From the NCBI RefSeq assembly GCF_002018875.1, contig NZ_MVOL01000001.1, positions 682,001-746,000 on the forward strand: a stretch of DNA of 64,000 nt, read 5' to 3'. The DNA comes from Pseudomonas sp. MF4836. GTDB taxonomy: Bacteria > Pseudomonadota > Gammaproteobacteria > Pseudomonadales > Pseudomonadaceae. Below are positions 52,833 through 61,317 of the stretch, piece by piece. A program made the position numbers and the translations under genes. The notes under the pieces are model-generated. The model was given only the letters and a program-made list of their open reading frames with translations. It was not told the origin of the DNA and searched no databases. Each line of letters begins with the position of its first letter. The first letter of the stretch is position 1.

Positions 52833-53139
52833 TGATCCCAGCCTCCGTGCCAGTAGAACCGGACGATCAATGTGCGATCTCCGGGGGTTCCTTGCGCGGA
52901 GCATAATTTGGCAGGGGGTGGAAAACCATTGTTTTATTTTCAGCCTGCCGCCGCTGCCGGGCCTTTGGCCATGGGGCGCCGCGCGCGTACCGGACAAAAA
53001 ATCAATATGGCACGCAGATGCAAATAACTGGCATACACAGACACGTTTTGCTGATCCAGCTTTGATCTAATCCCGTTCACCGGACAGGCGCCCTGCAAGT
53101 GCCTGCCACGCTGTCACCCAGAACGGGATAACAAGAATA
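52833..53139. other. Divergent control region, sensor kinase / PQQ dehydrogenase
   Basis: This 307-base gap is AT-richer from 52985 to 53075 (for example CAATATGGCACGCAGATG) than its surroundings and must hold both promoters. No clear repeats, terminators or small genes are visible. Confidence 0.5.
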
Positions 53140-55239
53140 ATGAAACGCTTGATACCGCTTGCTGCTATTTGCCTCTCGACCCTGGCCCTGGCCGCGCCGC
53201 CGACCCCAGGCGCAGTCGACGAGAAACGCCTGCTCAACGCTGACCAGGAACCCCAGAACTGGATGGCCCACGGGCGCACCTACGATGAACAGCGCTTCAG
53301 CCCGCTGAACCAGGTCAACGACAAGAACGTCGCCGGCCTGGGCCTGGCCTGGACCCAGAAGCTCGACATCGACCGTGGCACCGAAGCCACGCCGATCGTG
53401 GTCGATGGGGTGATGTACACCACCGGCGCCTTCAGCATCGTCTATGCCTTCGATGCTGCCAGCGGCAAGCCGCTGTGGAAGTACGACCCGAAGATCCCCA
53501 TGGAGAAACTCAGCCAGGGCTGCTGCGACGTGGTCAACCGTGGCGTCGCGGTGTGGCAGGGCAAGGTCTACCTGGGCAGTTTCGACGGACGTCTGATTGC
53601 CCTCGACGCCGCCACCGGCAAAGAGGTCTGGAGCGTCAACACCATCCTCGATCCGAACAAGAGCTACACCATCACCGGGGCACCGCGGGTGGTCAAAGGC
53701 AAGGTGCTGATCGGCAATGGCGGCGCCGAATTCGGCGTGCGCGGCTACATCACGGCTTATGACGCCGAGAGCGGCAAACAGGCCTGGCGCTTCTTCACCG
53801 TGCCGGGCGACCCGGCGCTGCCGCCGGAAAACCCGGCCATGGCCAAGGCCATGAAAACCTGGAAGGGCAATGGCTGGGTCAAGTGGGGCGGGGGCGGCAC
53901 GGTGTGGGATTCGATGTCCTATGACCCGCAGCTGGACCTGCTGTATGTCGGCACTGGCAACGGCTCGCCCTGGAACTACGAGTTCCGCAGCCAGGGCGAG
54001 GGCGACAACCTGTACCTGTCGTCCATCGTCGCCCTGCGCCCGGATACCGGCGAATACGTCTGGCACTTCCAGGTGACCCCGGGGGATCGCTGGGACTTCA
54101 CCGCCACCCAGCAGATCATTCTTGCCGATATCAAGATCGACGGCGCCGTGCGCAAGGTGCTGATGCAGGCGCCGAAGAACGGCTTCTTCTACGTCATCGA
54201 CCGCACCAACGGCCAGTTCATTTCCGGGCGCAACTTCGTCCAGGTCAACTGGGCCAGCGGCCTCGACCCCAAGACCGGGCGCCCGATCCTCACCGCCCAG
54301 GCCGATTACTCCAAGGCGCCCAAGGTGGTGCAGCCAAGCTTTCTCGGCGGCCACAGCTGGCACCCGATGTCCTATAACCCGGCCACCGGCTACGTCTACA
54401 TCCCGGCCCAGGACACCCTGGCCGAGCTCAAGGCGGCAGACAAACCGCTGTTTCTGCCGAGCAAGTCGGTGGTCAATTTCGGCCTCGACGTGCCGGACCT
54501 GCCGGAGGATCCCAAGGTCCTGAACCAGATCCGCAGCGCCTGGCGCGGGCACCTGATTGCCTGGGACCCGGTCAAGCAGCAGGCCGCCTGGACCCACGAC
54601 TATGTCGAGTCGGGCAATGGCGGCACCTTGAGCACCGCCGGCAACCTGGTGTTCCAGGGCACTTCCGATGGCCGGGTCATGGCCTTCAGCGCCGACAAGG
54701 GCGAGCCACTCTGGGAGCACCGCGCCAACTCCGGGGTGCTGGGCGGGCCGGTCACCTACCAGATCAAGGGCGAGCAGTACGTGGCCTTCATGGCCGGCTG
54801 GGGCGGGATCATGCCGCTGATTGCCGGGCCGCTGACCGACAAGGGCAAGGTCCGGCCCGAGTCCCGGGTGCTGGTATTCAAGCTCGGGGCCAAGGAGCAG
54901 TTGCCGCCACCGCGCCAGGCGCCGGTGCTGCCACCGCAAGTGCCAGCACTGACCGCCTCGGCGGAGCAGATCAAGCAGGGGCGGACCTTGTTCAATGGCA
55001 TGTGTGGTGCCTGCCACGGCCTGAACGCGGCCAGCGGCGGGGTGATTCCCGATCTGCGCTACCTGACGCCGGACAAGCACCTGGCCTTTGTCGGCATCGT
55101 CAGCGGGGCCTTCATGAACAAGGGCATGCCGAGTTTTGCCGGGGTCCTGGACATGCCGCAAATGGAGCTGATCCACCAGTACATCATCAAGCGCAGCCTG
55201 CATTTGCGTGCGCTGACCGACACCGCCGCAGCCCAGTAA
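53140..55239 (+). CDS. PQQ-dependent quinohaemoprotein alcohol dehydrogenase
   Basis: The 699-residue protein has a signal peptide ending LALA. The beta-propeller includes the vicinal disulphide Cys128-Cys129 (SQGCCDVV) that stacks on PQQ, the catalytic Asp319 region PGDRWDFTATQ, and TGTGNGSPWNYEFRSQG. A C-terminal cytochrome c domain carries Cys622-x-x-Cys625-His626 (CGACHG). This is the type II quinohaemoprotein layout. It oxidises alcohols or aldehydes in the periplasm and passes electrons to its haem and on to the respiratory chain. No PQQ synthesis genes are in the window. Confidence 0.95.
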   Translation: MKRLIPLAAICLSTLALAAPPTPGAVDEKRLLNADQEPQNWMAHGRTYDEQRFSPLNQVNDKNVAGLGLAWTQKLDIDRGTEATPIVVDGVMYTTGAFSIVYAFDAASGKPLWKYDPKIPMEKLSQGCCDVVNRGVAVWQGKVYLGSFDGRLIALDAATGKEVWSVNTILDPNKSYTITGAPRVVKGKVLIGNGGAEFGVRGYITAYDAESGKQAWRFFTVPGDPALPPENPAMAKAMKTWKGNGWVKWGGGGTVWDSMSYDPQLDLLYVGTGNGSPWNYEFRSQGEGDNLYLSSIVALRPDTGEYVWHFQVTPGDRWDFTATQQIILADIKIDGAVRKVLMQAPKNGFFYVIDRTNGQFISGRNFVQVNWASGLDPKTGRPILTAQADYSKAPKVVQPSFLGGHSWHPMSYNPATGYVYIPAQDTLAELKAADKPLFLPSKSVVNFGLDVPDLPEDPKVLNQIRSAWRGHLIAWDPVKQQAAWTHDYVESGNGGTLSTAGNLVFQGTSDGRVMAFSADKGEPLWEHRANSGVLGGPVTYQIKGEQYVAFMAGWGGIMPLIAGPLTDKGKVRPESRVLVFKLGAKEQLPPPRQAPVLPPQVPALTASAEQIKQGRTLFNGMCGACHGLNAASGGVIPDLRYLTPDKHLAFVGIVSGAFMNKGMPSFAGVLDMPQMELIHQYIIKRSLHLRALTDTAAAQ

Positions 55240-55335
55240 AGCGTCACGGGGGCCCCCCGGCATCTGCCGGGCAGGCTCACGGGCGTGCCGTGCCTTAGCC
55301 ATTCCAACAACAATATCCGCTAGACAGGTGAACTG

Positions 55336-56205
55336 ATGAAAACGCTTTTTTCCAGCAAAAGTGCTGCCTTGCCGTGCTCGCTGTTATTGGCCTTGCTGGC
55401 CGGCCAGGCCCAGGCCGACGTCAAGCCCGACTCCGGCGACTACGCGGCGCTGCCGGCGGGCACCGACCTGCTGTTGCTGTACCAGCAGAACCCGCGAATC
55501 GACAAGTCGTACCAGGGCGGTAAAAAAGTCGCCGACAACCTCGACCTCGACCTGACCGTCGAAGTGCTGCGGCTGGTGCACTTCACCGAGTTTTTCAACA
55601 CCGGCTATATCTGGGACCCGCAGATCGTCATCCCCTACGGCCATCAGGACCTAGGGGCCAGCGGGCAGAAGTACACCGGCTTGGGTGACATCACCTTTGG
55701 CGCCACGCTCTGGACCCTGGCCGACATGGAGCGTAACCGGCACCTGGGCTGGTCGATGTTCATCACCGCGCCCACCGGCGACCACAAGAACCAGGGGTTT
55801 GCCCTGAGCAACAACCGCTGGGCGGCGGATTTCCAGGTCGGTTATGTCCATGGCTTCAACGACAAGTGGACCTGGGACGTGATTGGCGAAACCGAGTTCT
55901 ACCAGGAGCAGCGCGACACCGGCGCCCACCGCGACCCGCTGATCCAACTGCACAATCACTTGCGCTACAACTTCACCCCGCAGACCTCGGTGGCCCTGTC
56001 TTATCGGCATAACTGGGGCTCGCGCGAGACCCTCGACGGGCAGGCCCTGGACACCAGCCACAACAACGGCACCGTGGGGCTGTCTGCAACCACTATGCTC
56101 GGCAAACAGTGGCAGGTGATGGGCCAGTACTGGCGCGACGTGGCGGTGCGCTCCGGGCCGATGACCGACCATTCGCTGCAATTTCGCCTGGCTTATATCT
56201 ACTGA
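55336..56205 (+). CDS. Outer-membrane protein, phenol-MetA-pathway family
   Basis: The 289-residue protein has a signal peptide ending GQAQA. Repeated beta-strand stretches (LGDITFGATLWTLADMERNR, LGWSMFITAPTGDHKNQGFA, FNDKWTWDVIGETEFYQ) match the Phenol_MetA_deg outer-membrane family seen next to alcohol and aromatic degradation genes. It may take up the substrate of the quinohaemoprotein encoded 97 bases upstream, with which it is probably co-transcribed. Confidence 0.85.
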   Translation: MKTLFSSKSAALPCSLLLALLAGQAQADVKPDSGDYAALPAGTDLLLLYQQNPRIDKSYQGGKKVADNLDLDLTVEVLRLVHFTEFFNTGYIWDPQIVIPYGHQDLGASGQKYTGLGDITFGATLWTLADMERNRHLGWSMFITAPTGDHKNQGFALSNNRWAADFQVGYVHGFNDKWTWDVIGETEFYQEQRDTGAHRDPLIQLHNHLRYNFTPQTSVALSYRHNWGSRETLDGQALDTSHNNGTVGLSATTMLGKQWQVMGQYWRDVAVRSGPMTDHSLQFRLAYIY

Positions 56206-56350
56206 AGATGGGGGCCTCGGGCATGGCAGGGCAGGTCGGGCGAACCCCGGGTGAAAGCGGTGGTCTGACTGGCGTCGAGCGCGTATGCTCGCCGACGCTT
56301 TTCAGGGGTCGACCCCGGCAAGCGCTTATCTTTTTTCGGAGGTCCATGAC

Positions 56351-57052
56351 ATGAAGTCCCTGTTTCGTCCCGGTTTGCTGCTGGTTCTGGCGCTGCCCCT
56401 GGTACTGGCCGCTTGTGGCGACAAAGAACCCGAGCAGCGCGCAGCGTTCAGCCAGTTTCTGCAGACCCGCATCCTCGACAAGCCTGGCGTACGCGTGCCG
56501 CAACTGACCGCCGATGAGAGCAAAGCGTTTGGCGACTACAGCCGTCACTACGCGGTGATCAGCGATTTCAATGCCGGCATGGACGCGTCGGTCAAACCTT
56601 TGGGCGAGCTGATGCAGAAGGGGTCGATGCGTTCCCTGGGCGATGTCATCGCCCGTCGTGACGATATCCAGGCGATCCAGGCCGGACTCAATAAGATGAG
56701 TACCCAACTGACCAGCGAACAGGCCAAGGCGGATGCGGCGCATGCCCAGCTCAAGCAGCCCGAGGACTTGAAGGTGGTGTATGACAAGGCCTACGACAAG
56801 ACCGTCAGCGTGCCGGCCAACACCTTTCGCGAGGTGCTGCCGCAGATCAACGGCACCTTCGACAGCAGCCTGAAGATTGCCGATTACGTGAACGCTCACA
56901 AAGGCCAGATCGAGATTTCCGGGGCGGTGGTCAAGGTCCAGGACCCTGCAGTCCAGGCCGAGTTGAATGCCCTGCTGCAAGAACTGAACAGCCAGGCGAA
57001 AAACGTCCAGCAGGCCCAGGCCCGCTTGCAGAGCCTGATGACCGGCCGCTAA
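56351..57052 (+). CDS. DUF3053 lipoprotein (YiaF-like)
   Basis: 233 residues from the ATG at 56351, with GGAGGT upstream. The lipobox LVLAAC places a lipidated Cys at residue 22. The body is mostly helical (KPLGELMQKGSMRSLGD, LLQELNSQAKNVQQAQARLQ) and matches DUF3053. Its function is unknown. It ends just before a strong terminator at 57061-57093. Confidence 0.88.
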   Translation: MKSLFRPGLLLVLALPLVLAACGDKEPEQRAAFSQFLQTRILDKPGVRVPQLTADESKAFGDYSRHYAVISDFNAGMDASVKPLGELMQKGSMRSLGDVIARRDDIQAIQAGLNKMSTQLTSEQAKADAAHAQLKQPEDLKVVYDKAYDKTVSVPANTFREVLPQINGTFDSSLKIADYVNAHKGQIEISGAVVKVQDPAVQAELNALLQELNSQAKNVQQAQARLQSLMTGR

Positions 57053-57060
57053 GCCGGCGC

Positions 57061-57093
57061 AAAAAAAACGCCACTCAATCGAGTGGCGTTTTT
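57061..57093. terminator. Bidirectional intrinsic terminator
   Basis: AACGCCACTC, loop AATC, GAGTGGCGTT, with an A-run before and T-run after the stem. Both sides are correct for termination of the DUF3053 gene (+) and the dehydratase operon (-). Confidence 0.9.
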
Positions 57094-57110
57094 GTATGGG
57101 TCGCCGACGG

Positions 57111-58895
57111 TCAGTGGGAATGCCGCGGTTCGCCGCTGCGGGCGATGATGCGCAGGTGCAGGGTGGCGGGCTCCAGGCAGCCGCCAGTGGAGAGTTGGCC
57201 GACCAGTTGTCGGTAGAGTTCCTGCCACGGGGTTTGCGAGGCGGGGATGCTGGGTTTCCACAGCGCTCGGCGCCGCTCCAGCTCGGCCTCATCCACCAGC
57301 AGATTGACCTTGCGCGCGTTGAGGTCGACGCTCAGCCGGTCGTTGGTTTGCAGCAGTGCCAGGCCACCACCCACGGCCGCTTCCGGCGACATATTGAGAA
57401 TCGACGGGCTGGCCGAGGTGCCGCTCTGGCGGCCGTCGCCCAGGCACGGCAGGGAGTCGATGCCGCGCTTGATCAGGGCTGCGGGCGGGGCCATGTTCAC
57501 CACCTCGGCGCTGCCCGGGTAGCCAACGTTGCCCACGCCACGGATCACCAGGATGCAGCGTTCGTCGATATCCAGCGCCGGGTCGTTGATTCGTGCGTGG
57601 TAGTCCTCAGGGCCTTCAAACACGATGGCCCGCGCCTCGAAGCTGTTTTCCGCACCGGGCTCGGAGAGGTAGGTCTTGCGAAACGCCTCGCCCACCACCG
57701 ACATTTTCATGATCGCGCTGTCGAAGAAATTGCCGCTGAGCACGATAAAGCCCGCACGGTGTTTGAGTGGCGCGTCAAAGGCGTGAATCACGTCGGCATT
57801 GCTGGTCAGGCTATTGCGCACGATCTCGCCGATGCTCAAGCCGCTGACCGACGCACAGTCCTCGTGCAGGCGCCCGGCCTTTTGCAACTCGTGCATCACC
57901 GCCGGTACGCCGCCAGCGCGGTGGAAGCCTTCGCCCAGGTACTTGCCGGCTGGCATGCAGTTCACCAGCAGCGGCACGTCTTCGCCGATGCGTTGCCAGT
58001 CATCCAGGCTCAGCTCGACTCCCATGTGCCGGGCGATGGCGATCAGGTGCGGCGGGCAGTTGCTCGAAGCGCCCAGGGCCGAGGCCACGGCAATCGCGTT
58101 TTCGAACGCCTCGCGGGTCATGATCTGTGACGGGCGTACATCCTGGCGCACCAGCTCGCAAATACGCTTGCCGGTGGCATAGGCCATCTGCCCGCGCTCA
58201 CGGTAGGGCGCCGGAATGCTCGCGCAGCCTGGCAGCGACATGCCCAGGGCTTCGGCCAGGGCGTTCATCGACAGCGCGGTGCCCATGGTGTTGCAGTGAC
58301 CGACCGAGGGCGAGGCCGCGGTGGTCATTTCCATAAAACCTTCGTAATCGATGTCGCCGGCGGCCAGCAGGTTGCGTGCATGCCACAGCACGGTGCCGGA
58401 GCCGATCAGCTCACCCTTGTGATGGCCGTCGAGCATCGGCCCGCCCGACAGCACGATGGCCGGCAGGTCGGTAGTGGCCGCCGCCATCAGGCAGGCGGGG
58501 GTGGTCTTGTCGCAGCCGGTGGTCAGCACCACGCCGTCCAGCGGGTAGCCGTGGAGGATCTCCACCAGCCCCAGATAGGCCAGGTTGCGGTCCAGCGAAG
58601 CGGTGGGCCGGCGAGTCTGCTCGGCGATGGGGTGCACCGGAAATTCCATGGGGATGCCGCCGGCATCGCGAATCCCGGCCTTGACCCGCTGTGCCAGCTC
58701 CAGGTGGTGGCGGTTGCACGGGGTGAGGTCGCTGCCGGTCTGGGCGATGCCGATGATCGGCCGCCCCGATTGCAGCTCTTCGCGGGTCATGCCGTAGTTC
58801 ATGTAGCGCTCGACGTAGAGCGCGGTCATATCGGCGTGGGCAGGGTCGTTGAACCATTGTTCGCTGCGCAGCGGGCGTCTCGGGGTGTCGCTCAT
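57111..58895 (-). CDS. IlvD/Edd-family sugar-acid dehydratase (xylonate/arabonate type)
   Basis: The 594-residue protein has three iron-sulfur ligands at Cys60 (DLTPCNRHH), Cys128 (TGCDKTTPAC) and Cys201 (VGHCNTMGT). This is the spacing of the [2Fe-2S] xylonate/arabonate dehydratases rather than IlvD. Other blocks are SGGPMLDGHHKGE and the late SASPSILNMSPEAA. It removes water from an aldonic acid to give a 2-keto-3-deoxy acid in the cytosol. It follows the FAH gene by 48 bases and ends at the 57061 terminator. Confidence 0.92.
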   Translation of the reverse strand: MSDTPRRPLRSEQWFNDPAHADMTALYVERYMNYGMTREELQSGRPIIGIAQTGSDLTPCNRHHLELAQRVKAGIRDAGGIPMEFPVHPIAEQTRRPTASLDRNLAYLGLVEILHGYPLDGVVLTTGCDKTTPACLMAAATTDLPAIVLSGGPMLDGHHKGELIGSGTVLWHARNLLAAGDIDYEGFMEMTTAASPSVGHCNTMGTALSMNALAEALGMSLPGCASIPAPYRERGQMAYATGKRICELVRQDVRPSQIMTREAFENAIAVASALGASSNCPPHLIAIARHMGVELSLDDWQRIGEDVPLLVNCMPAGKYLGEGFHRAGGVPAVMHELQKAGRLHEDCASVSGLSIGEIVRNSLTSNADVIHAFDAPLKHRAGFIVLSGNFFDSAIMKMSVVGEAFRKTYLSEPGAENSFEARAIVFEGPEDYHARINDPALDIDERCILVIRGVGNVGYPGSAEVVNMAPPAALIKRGIDSLPCLGDGRQSGTSASPSILNMSPEAAVGGGLALLQTNDRLSVDLNARKVNLLVDEAELERRRALWKPSIPASQTPWQELYRQLVGQLSTGGCLEPATLHLRIIARSGEPRHSH

Positions 58896-58943
58896 GGTGC
58901 GGTTCTCTCTTGTAATTGGGATGAATCGATACCGGCGGCGGCC

Positions 58944-60125
58944 TCAGCGGGCGAGCAGGCCGCGCGCGGCCAGGTTGCGCAGCAGGGCGCTCAGGCCAAA
59001 GGTCCAGGGCGCGGCCTCGCTGCTGTGGGTCACCTGATTGTGCAGGCTGCCCAGCAACGGGCTGCTGATGCTGACCTGGTCTCCCAGCTTGTGGGTGAAA
59101 CCGCCGCCGACGTGATCACGGTCCTCGGTCGGGGCGAACAGGGTACCGAGAAACAGCAGGAAGCCGTCGGGGTATTGGTGATTGGCGTTCAGGGTCTGCT
59201 GCACCAGGTCCTGGGGATCGCGGCTGATCTGGTCCATGGAGCTGGAGCCCTGGATCCGGTAGCCATCTTCGCCCCGCACCTCAAGGTCGACCACGCAGCG
59301 GCGCACGTCATCCAGGCTGAAGCCTTCATCGAACAGACGAATGAACGGCCCGATCGCGCAGGACGCATTGTTGTCCTTGGCCTTGCTCAACAGCAGCGCA
59401 CTGCGCCCCTCGAAGTCCCGCAGGTTGACGTCGTTGCCCAGGGTCGCGCCGTGGATCTGCCCTCGGCTGTTGACCGCCAGCACCACCTCCGGCTCGGGGT
59501 TGTTCCATTGCGAGCCGGGGTGGATACCGATCTGGCTGCCGCTGCCGACCGCGGCGAGCACCGGGGCCTTGGTGAAAATTTCCGCATCCGGGCCGATTCC
59601 GACTTCCAGGTATTGCGACCACATGCCTTGTTCGATCAGCAGCGCCTTGAGGCGCTGAGCCTGCTCGGAGCCGGGGACGATCGAGCGCAGGTTGTCGCCG
59701 ATGACCCCGTGGACGATGGCCCGAACCGCTTCGGCCTTGCCCGCATCGCCGCCGGCCTGCTCCTCGATGACCCGCTCAATCATGCTGGCGGCGAAGGTCA
59801 CGCCGGCGGCCTTGATCACTTGCAGGTCCAGGGGCGGCAACAGGAACGGCTTGCCCGGGTCGCTGCCGGCACCGCTATTGGCCAGCAGCTCGTCGAGGCT
59901 GCAGATAAAGGTGCCTGGGGTCTGGCGCAACGCCTCCAGCGGCGAATCCGACTCCAGCAGCTCGCTCAAGGTGGCAAAACGTGCCGACAGATCGAACACG
60001 CCGTCGGCACGCAGAGCAATGGCCGATGGGCCGGCGATGGCTCCCGGGACCCAGGCGCGGCCGATCAGGGTGCCGCTCACGCCATCGGCGGGCAGGGTGT
60101 TGTGTGGGGTAAGCAATATCGACAT
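58944..60125 (-). CDS. FAH-family 2-keto-3-deoxy-aldonate dehydratase
   Basis: The 393-residue protein is a fumarylacetoacetase-fold enzyme. The metal site is visible around GSGSQIGIHPGSQWNNPEPE (the E-x-E comes just after it), and LGNDVNLRDFEGRSALLLSK is the conserved distal block. In the non-phosphorylated pentose (Weimberg) pathway an enzyme of this fold turns 2-keto-3-deoxy-pentonate into 2-oxoglutarate semialdehyde. The ketoglutarate-semialdehyde dehydrogenase across the LysR gene fits. It is the first gene of the dehydratase operon. Confidence 0.9.
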   Translation of the reverse strand: MSILLTPHNTLPADGVSGTLIGRAWVPGAIAGPSAIALRADGVFDLSARFATLSELLESDSPLEALRQTPGTFICSLDELLANSGAGSDPGKPFLLPPLDLQVIKAAGVTFAASMIERVIEEQAGGDAGKAEAVRAIVHGVIGDNLRSIVPGSEQAQRLKALLIEQGMWSQYLEVGIGPDAEIFTKAPVLAAVGSGSQIGIHPGSQWNNPEPEVVLAVNSRGQIHGATLGNDVNLRDFEGRSALLLSKAKDNNASCAIGPFIRLFDEGFSLDDVRRCVVDLEVRGEDGYRIQGSSSMDQISRDPQDLVQQTLNANHQYPDGFLLFLGTLFAPTEDRDHVGGGFTHKLGDQVSISSPLLGSLHNQVTHSSEAAPWTFGLSALLRNLAARGLLAR

Positions 60126-60204
60126 GACGACTATTCCAGGTCCGTAAAGCCTTCACGCTAGGGCTGGCGGTCGATAAACTCCAATGACATATTTTCAATT
60201 ATCG

Positions 60205-60219
60205 ATAACGTACGGTTAT
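60205..60219. promoter_or_regulatory. ATAAC-N5-GTTAT site between FAH and LysR genes
   Basis: ATAAC, five bases (GTACG), GTTAT: a perfect 15-base palindrome of T-N11-A form, within TCGATAACGTACGGTTATTG. It lies in the 113-base gap between the divergent LysR and FAH starts, 20 bases from the LysR ATG. The same motif recurs at 61217-61231. Confidence 0.65.
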
Positions 60220-60238
60220 TGTTTTGCGGGGGAGTGTC

Positions 60239-61189
60239 ATGTCGGACCTGTCATTTTCAAGCTTCTGCGGTTGGCTCAAATTCAGGCATTTGCTGCTGAT
60301 CGACACCCTGGGACGCACGCGCAACATGCACCTCGCGGCGCAGCAGATGAACCTCAGCCAGCCGGCCATCAGCAAGATGCTCAAGGAAATCGAGAGTCTG
60401 CTGGGCTTCGCCCTGTTCGAACGCCAGCCGCGTAGCATGCCGCCCACTGCCCTGGGCGAGCACGTGGTGCGGTATGCGCAGATTGCCCTCAATGATGCCC
60501 GGGCCTTTGTCGGGCAGATCAGCAGCCTGCGCGAAGGCGGCCACGGCCATCTCAAGGTCGGCGGGATTTTTGCCGCGACCGCGATCGCGCTGCCCGAGGC
60601 CATATTGCAGATCAAGCAGCGCTGGCCGTTGCTGTCGATCGAAGTGGTGGAACAGACCAGTAACCACTTGATGGAGATGCTCGAAGAGAAAAAGCTCGAC
60701 CTGGCGGTGGCGCGCTTCACCGAACAAAGCCAGCGCCGGCGCTATGACTTCCAGCCCCTGGCCCCGGAGCCGTTCTGCATCGTGGTCAACAGCCGTCACC
60801 CGCTGGCCGAGGCCGGGCCGATCTCGCTGCAGCAACTGGTGGACCTGCCCTGGATCCTGTACCCGGTCGGCACCCCGATTCGCGGGCGCATGGAGCTGGC
60901 GTTCGCCGACGCCGGGGTGGAGATGCCGCGCAATACCGTGGACACCATTTCCATGCAGACCTTTCTCCAGGTCCTGCAACGGGGGCCGATGATCGGCATG
61001 CTGCCCGATGCCATGGTCAAGCCGCTGCTCGACAGCGGCCAGCTCAGGACCCTGGACACGCCTCTGCACCTGGTGCCCCAGGACTACGGGATCCTGACGC
61101 GCAAGGGCGAGCCGCTGGTGGGCGCGGCCTTGGAGTTTGCCGAAATACTCCTGGAAAACGCCCGGCTGACCCGGGAACAGGGCGGTTGA
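60239..61189 (+). CDS. LysR regulator, GbpR/GguR-like
   Basis: 316 residues from the ATG at 60239, preceded by GGGGGAG. The DNA-binding domain includes NMHLAAQQMNLSQPAISKML. The effector domain (ILYPVGTPIRGRMELAFADA, then RTLDTPLHLVPQDYGILTRK) resembles the galactose-binding-protein regulator group that controls sugar-acid genes. It lies between the divergent dehydratase operon and the dehydrogenase/MFS genes, and the two palindromes flank it. Confidence 0.9.
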   Translation: MSDLSFSSFCGWLKFRHLLLIDTLGRTRNMHLAAQQMNLSQPAISKMLKEIESLLGFALFERQPRSMPPTALGEHVVRYAQIALNDARAFVGQISSLREGGHGHLKVGGIFAATAIALPEAILQIKQRWPLLSIEVVEQTSNHLMEMLEEKKLDLAVARFTEQSQRRRYDFQPLAPEPFCIVVNSRHPLAEAGPISLQQLVDLPWILYPVGTPIRGRMELAFADAGVEMPRNTVDTISMQTFLQVLQRGPMIGMLPDAMVKPLLDSGQLRTLDTPLHLVPQDYGILTRKGEPLVGAALEFAEILLENARLTREQGG

Positions 61190-61216
61190 AAGGGCACCGA
61201 TGAAGCGGCGCTTCCG

Positions 61217-61231
61217 ATAACGGGGCGTTAT
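61217..61231. promoter_or_regulatory. ATAAC-N5-GTTAT site upstream of the dehydrogenase
   Basis: CCGATAAC, five bases (GGGGC), GTTATCGG: a longer perfect palindrome with the same ATAAC-N5-GTTAT core as 60205-60219. It lies 28 bases after the LysR stop and about 87 bases before the dehydrogenase ATG. It likely gives the LysR protein control over the second half of the pathway. Confidence 0.65.
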
Positions 61232-61317
61232 CGGTTAATCCAAAAATGCCATTGGGAAAGAATCGCGACCGGGCAGTAGAGTACGGACCAGATTTCAATC
61301 CGGGTCAGGAGACTGTC

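Noticed and set aside
53077..55302. 741-codon open frame on the minus strand opposite the PQQ dehydrogenase
   Set aside because: It is the antisense frame of a clearly functional gene. GC-rich third positions in Pseudomonas keep such frames open, and the translated sequence shows no family motif.
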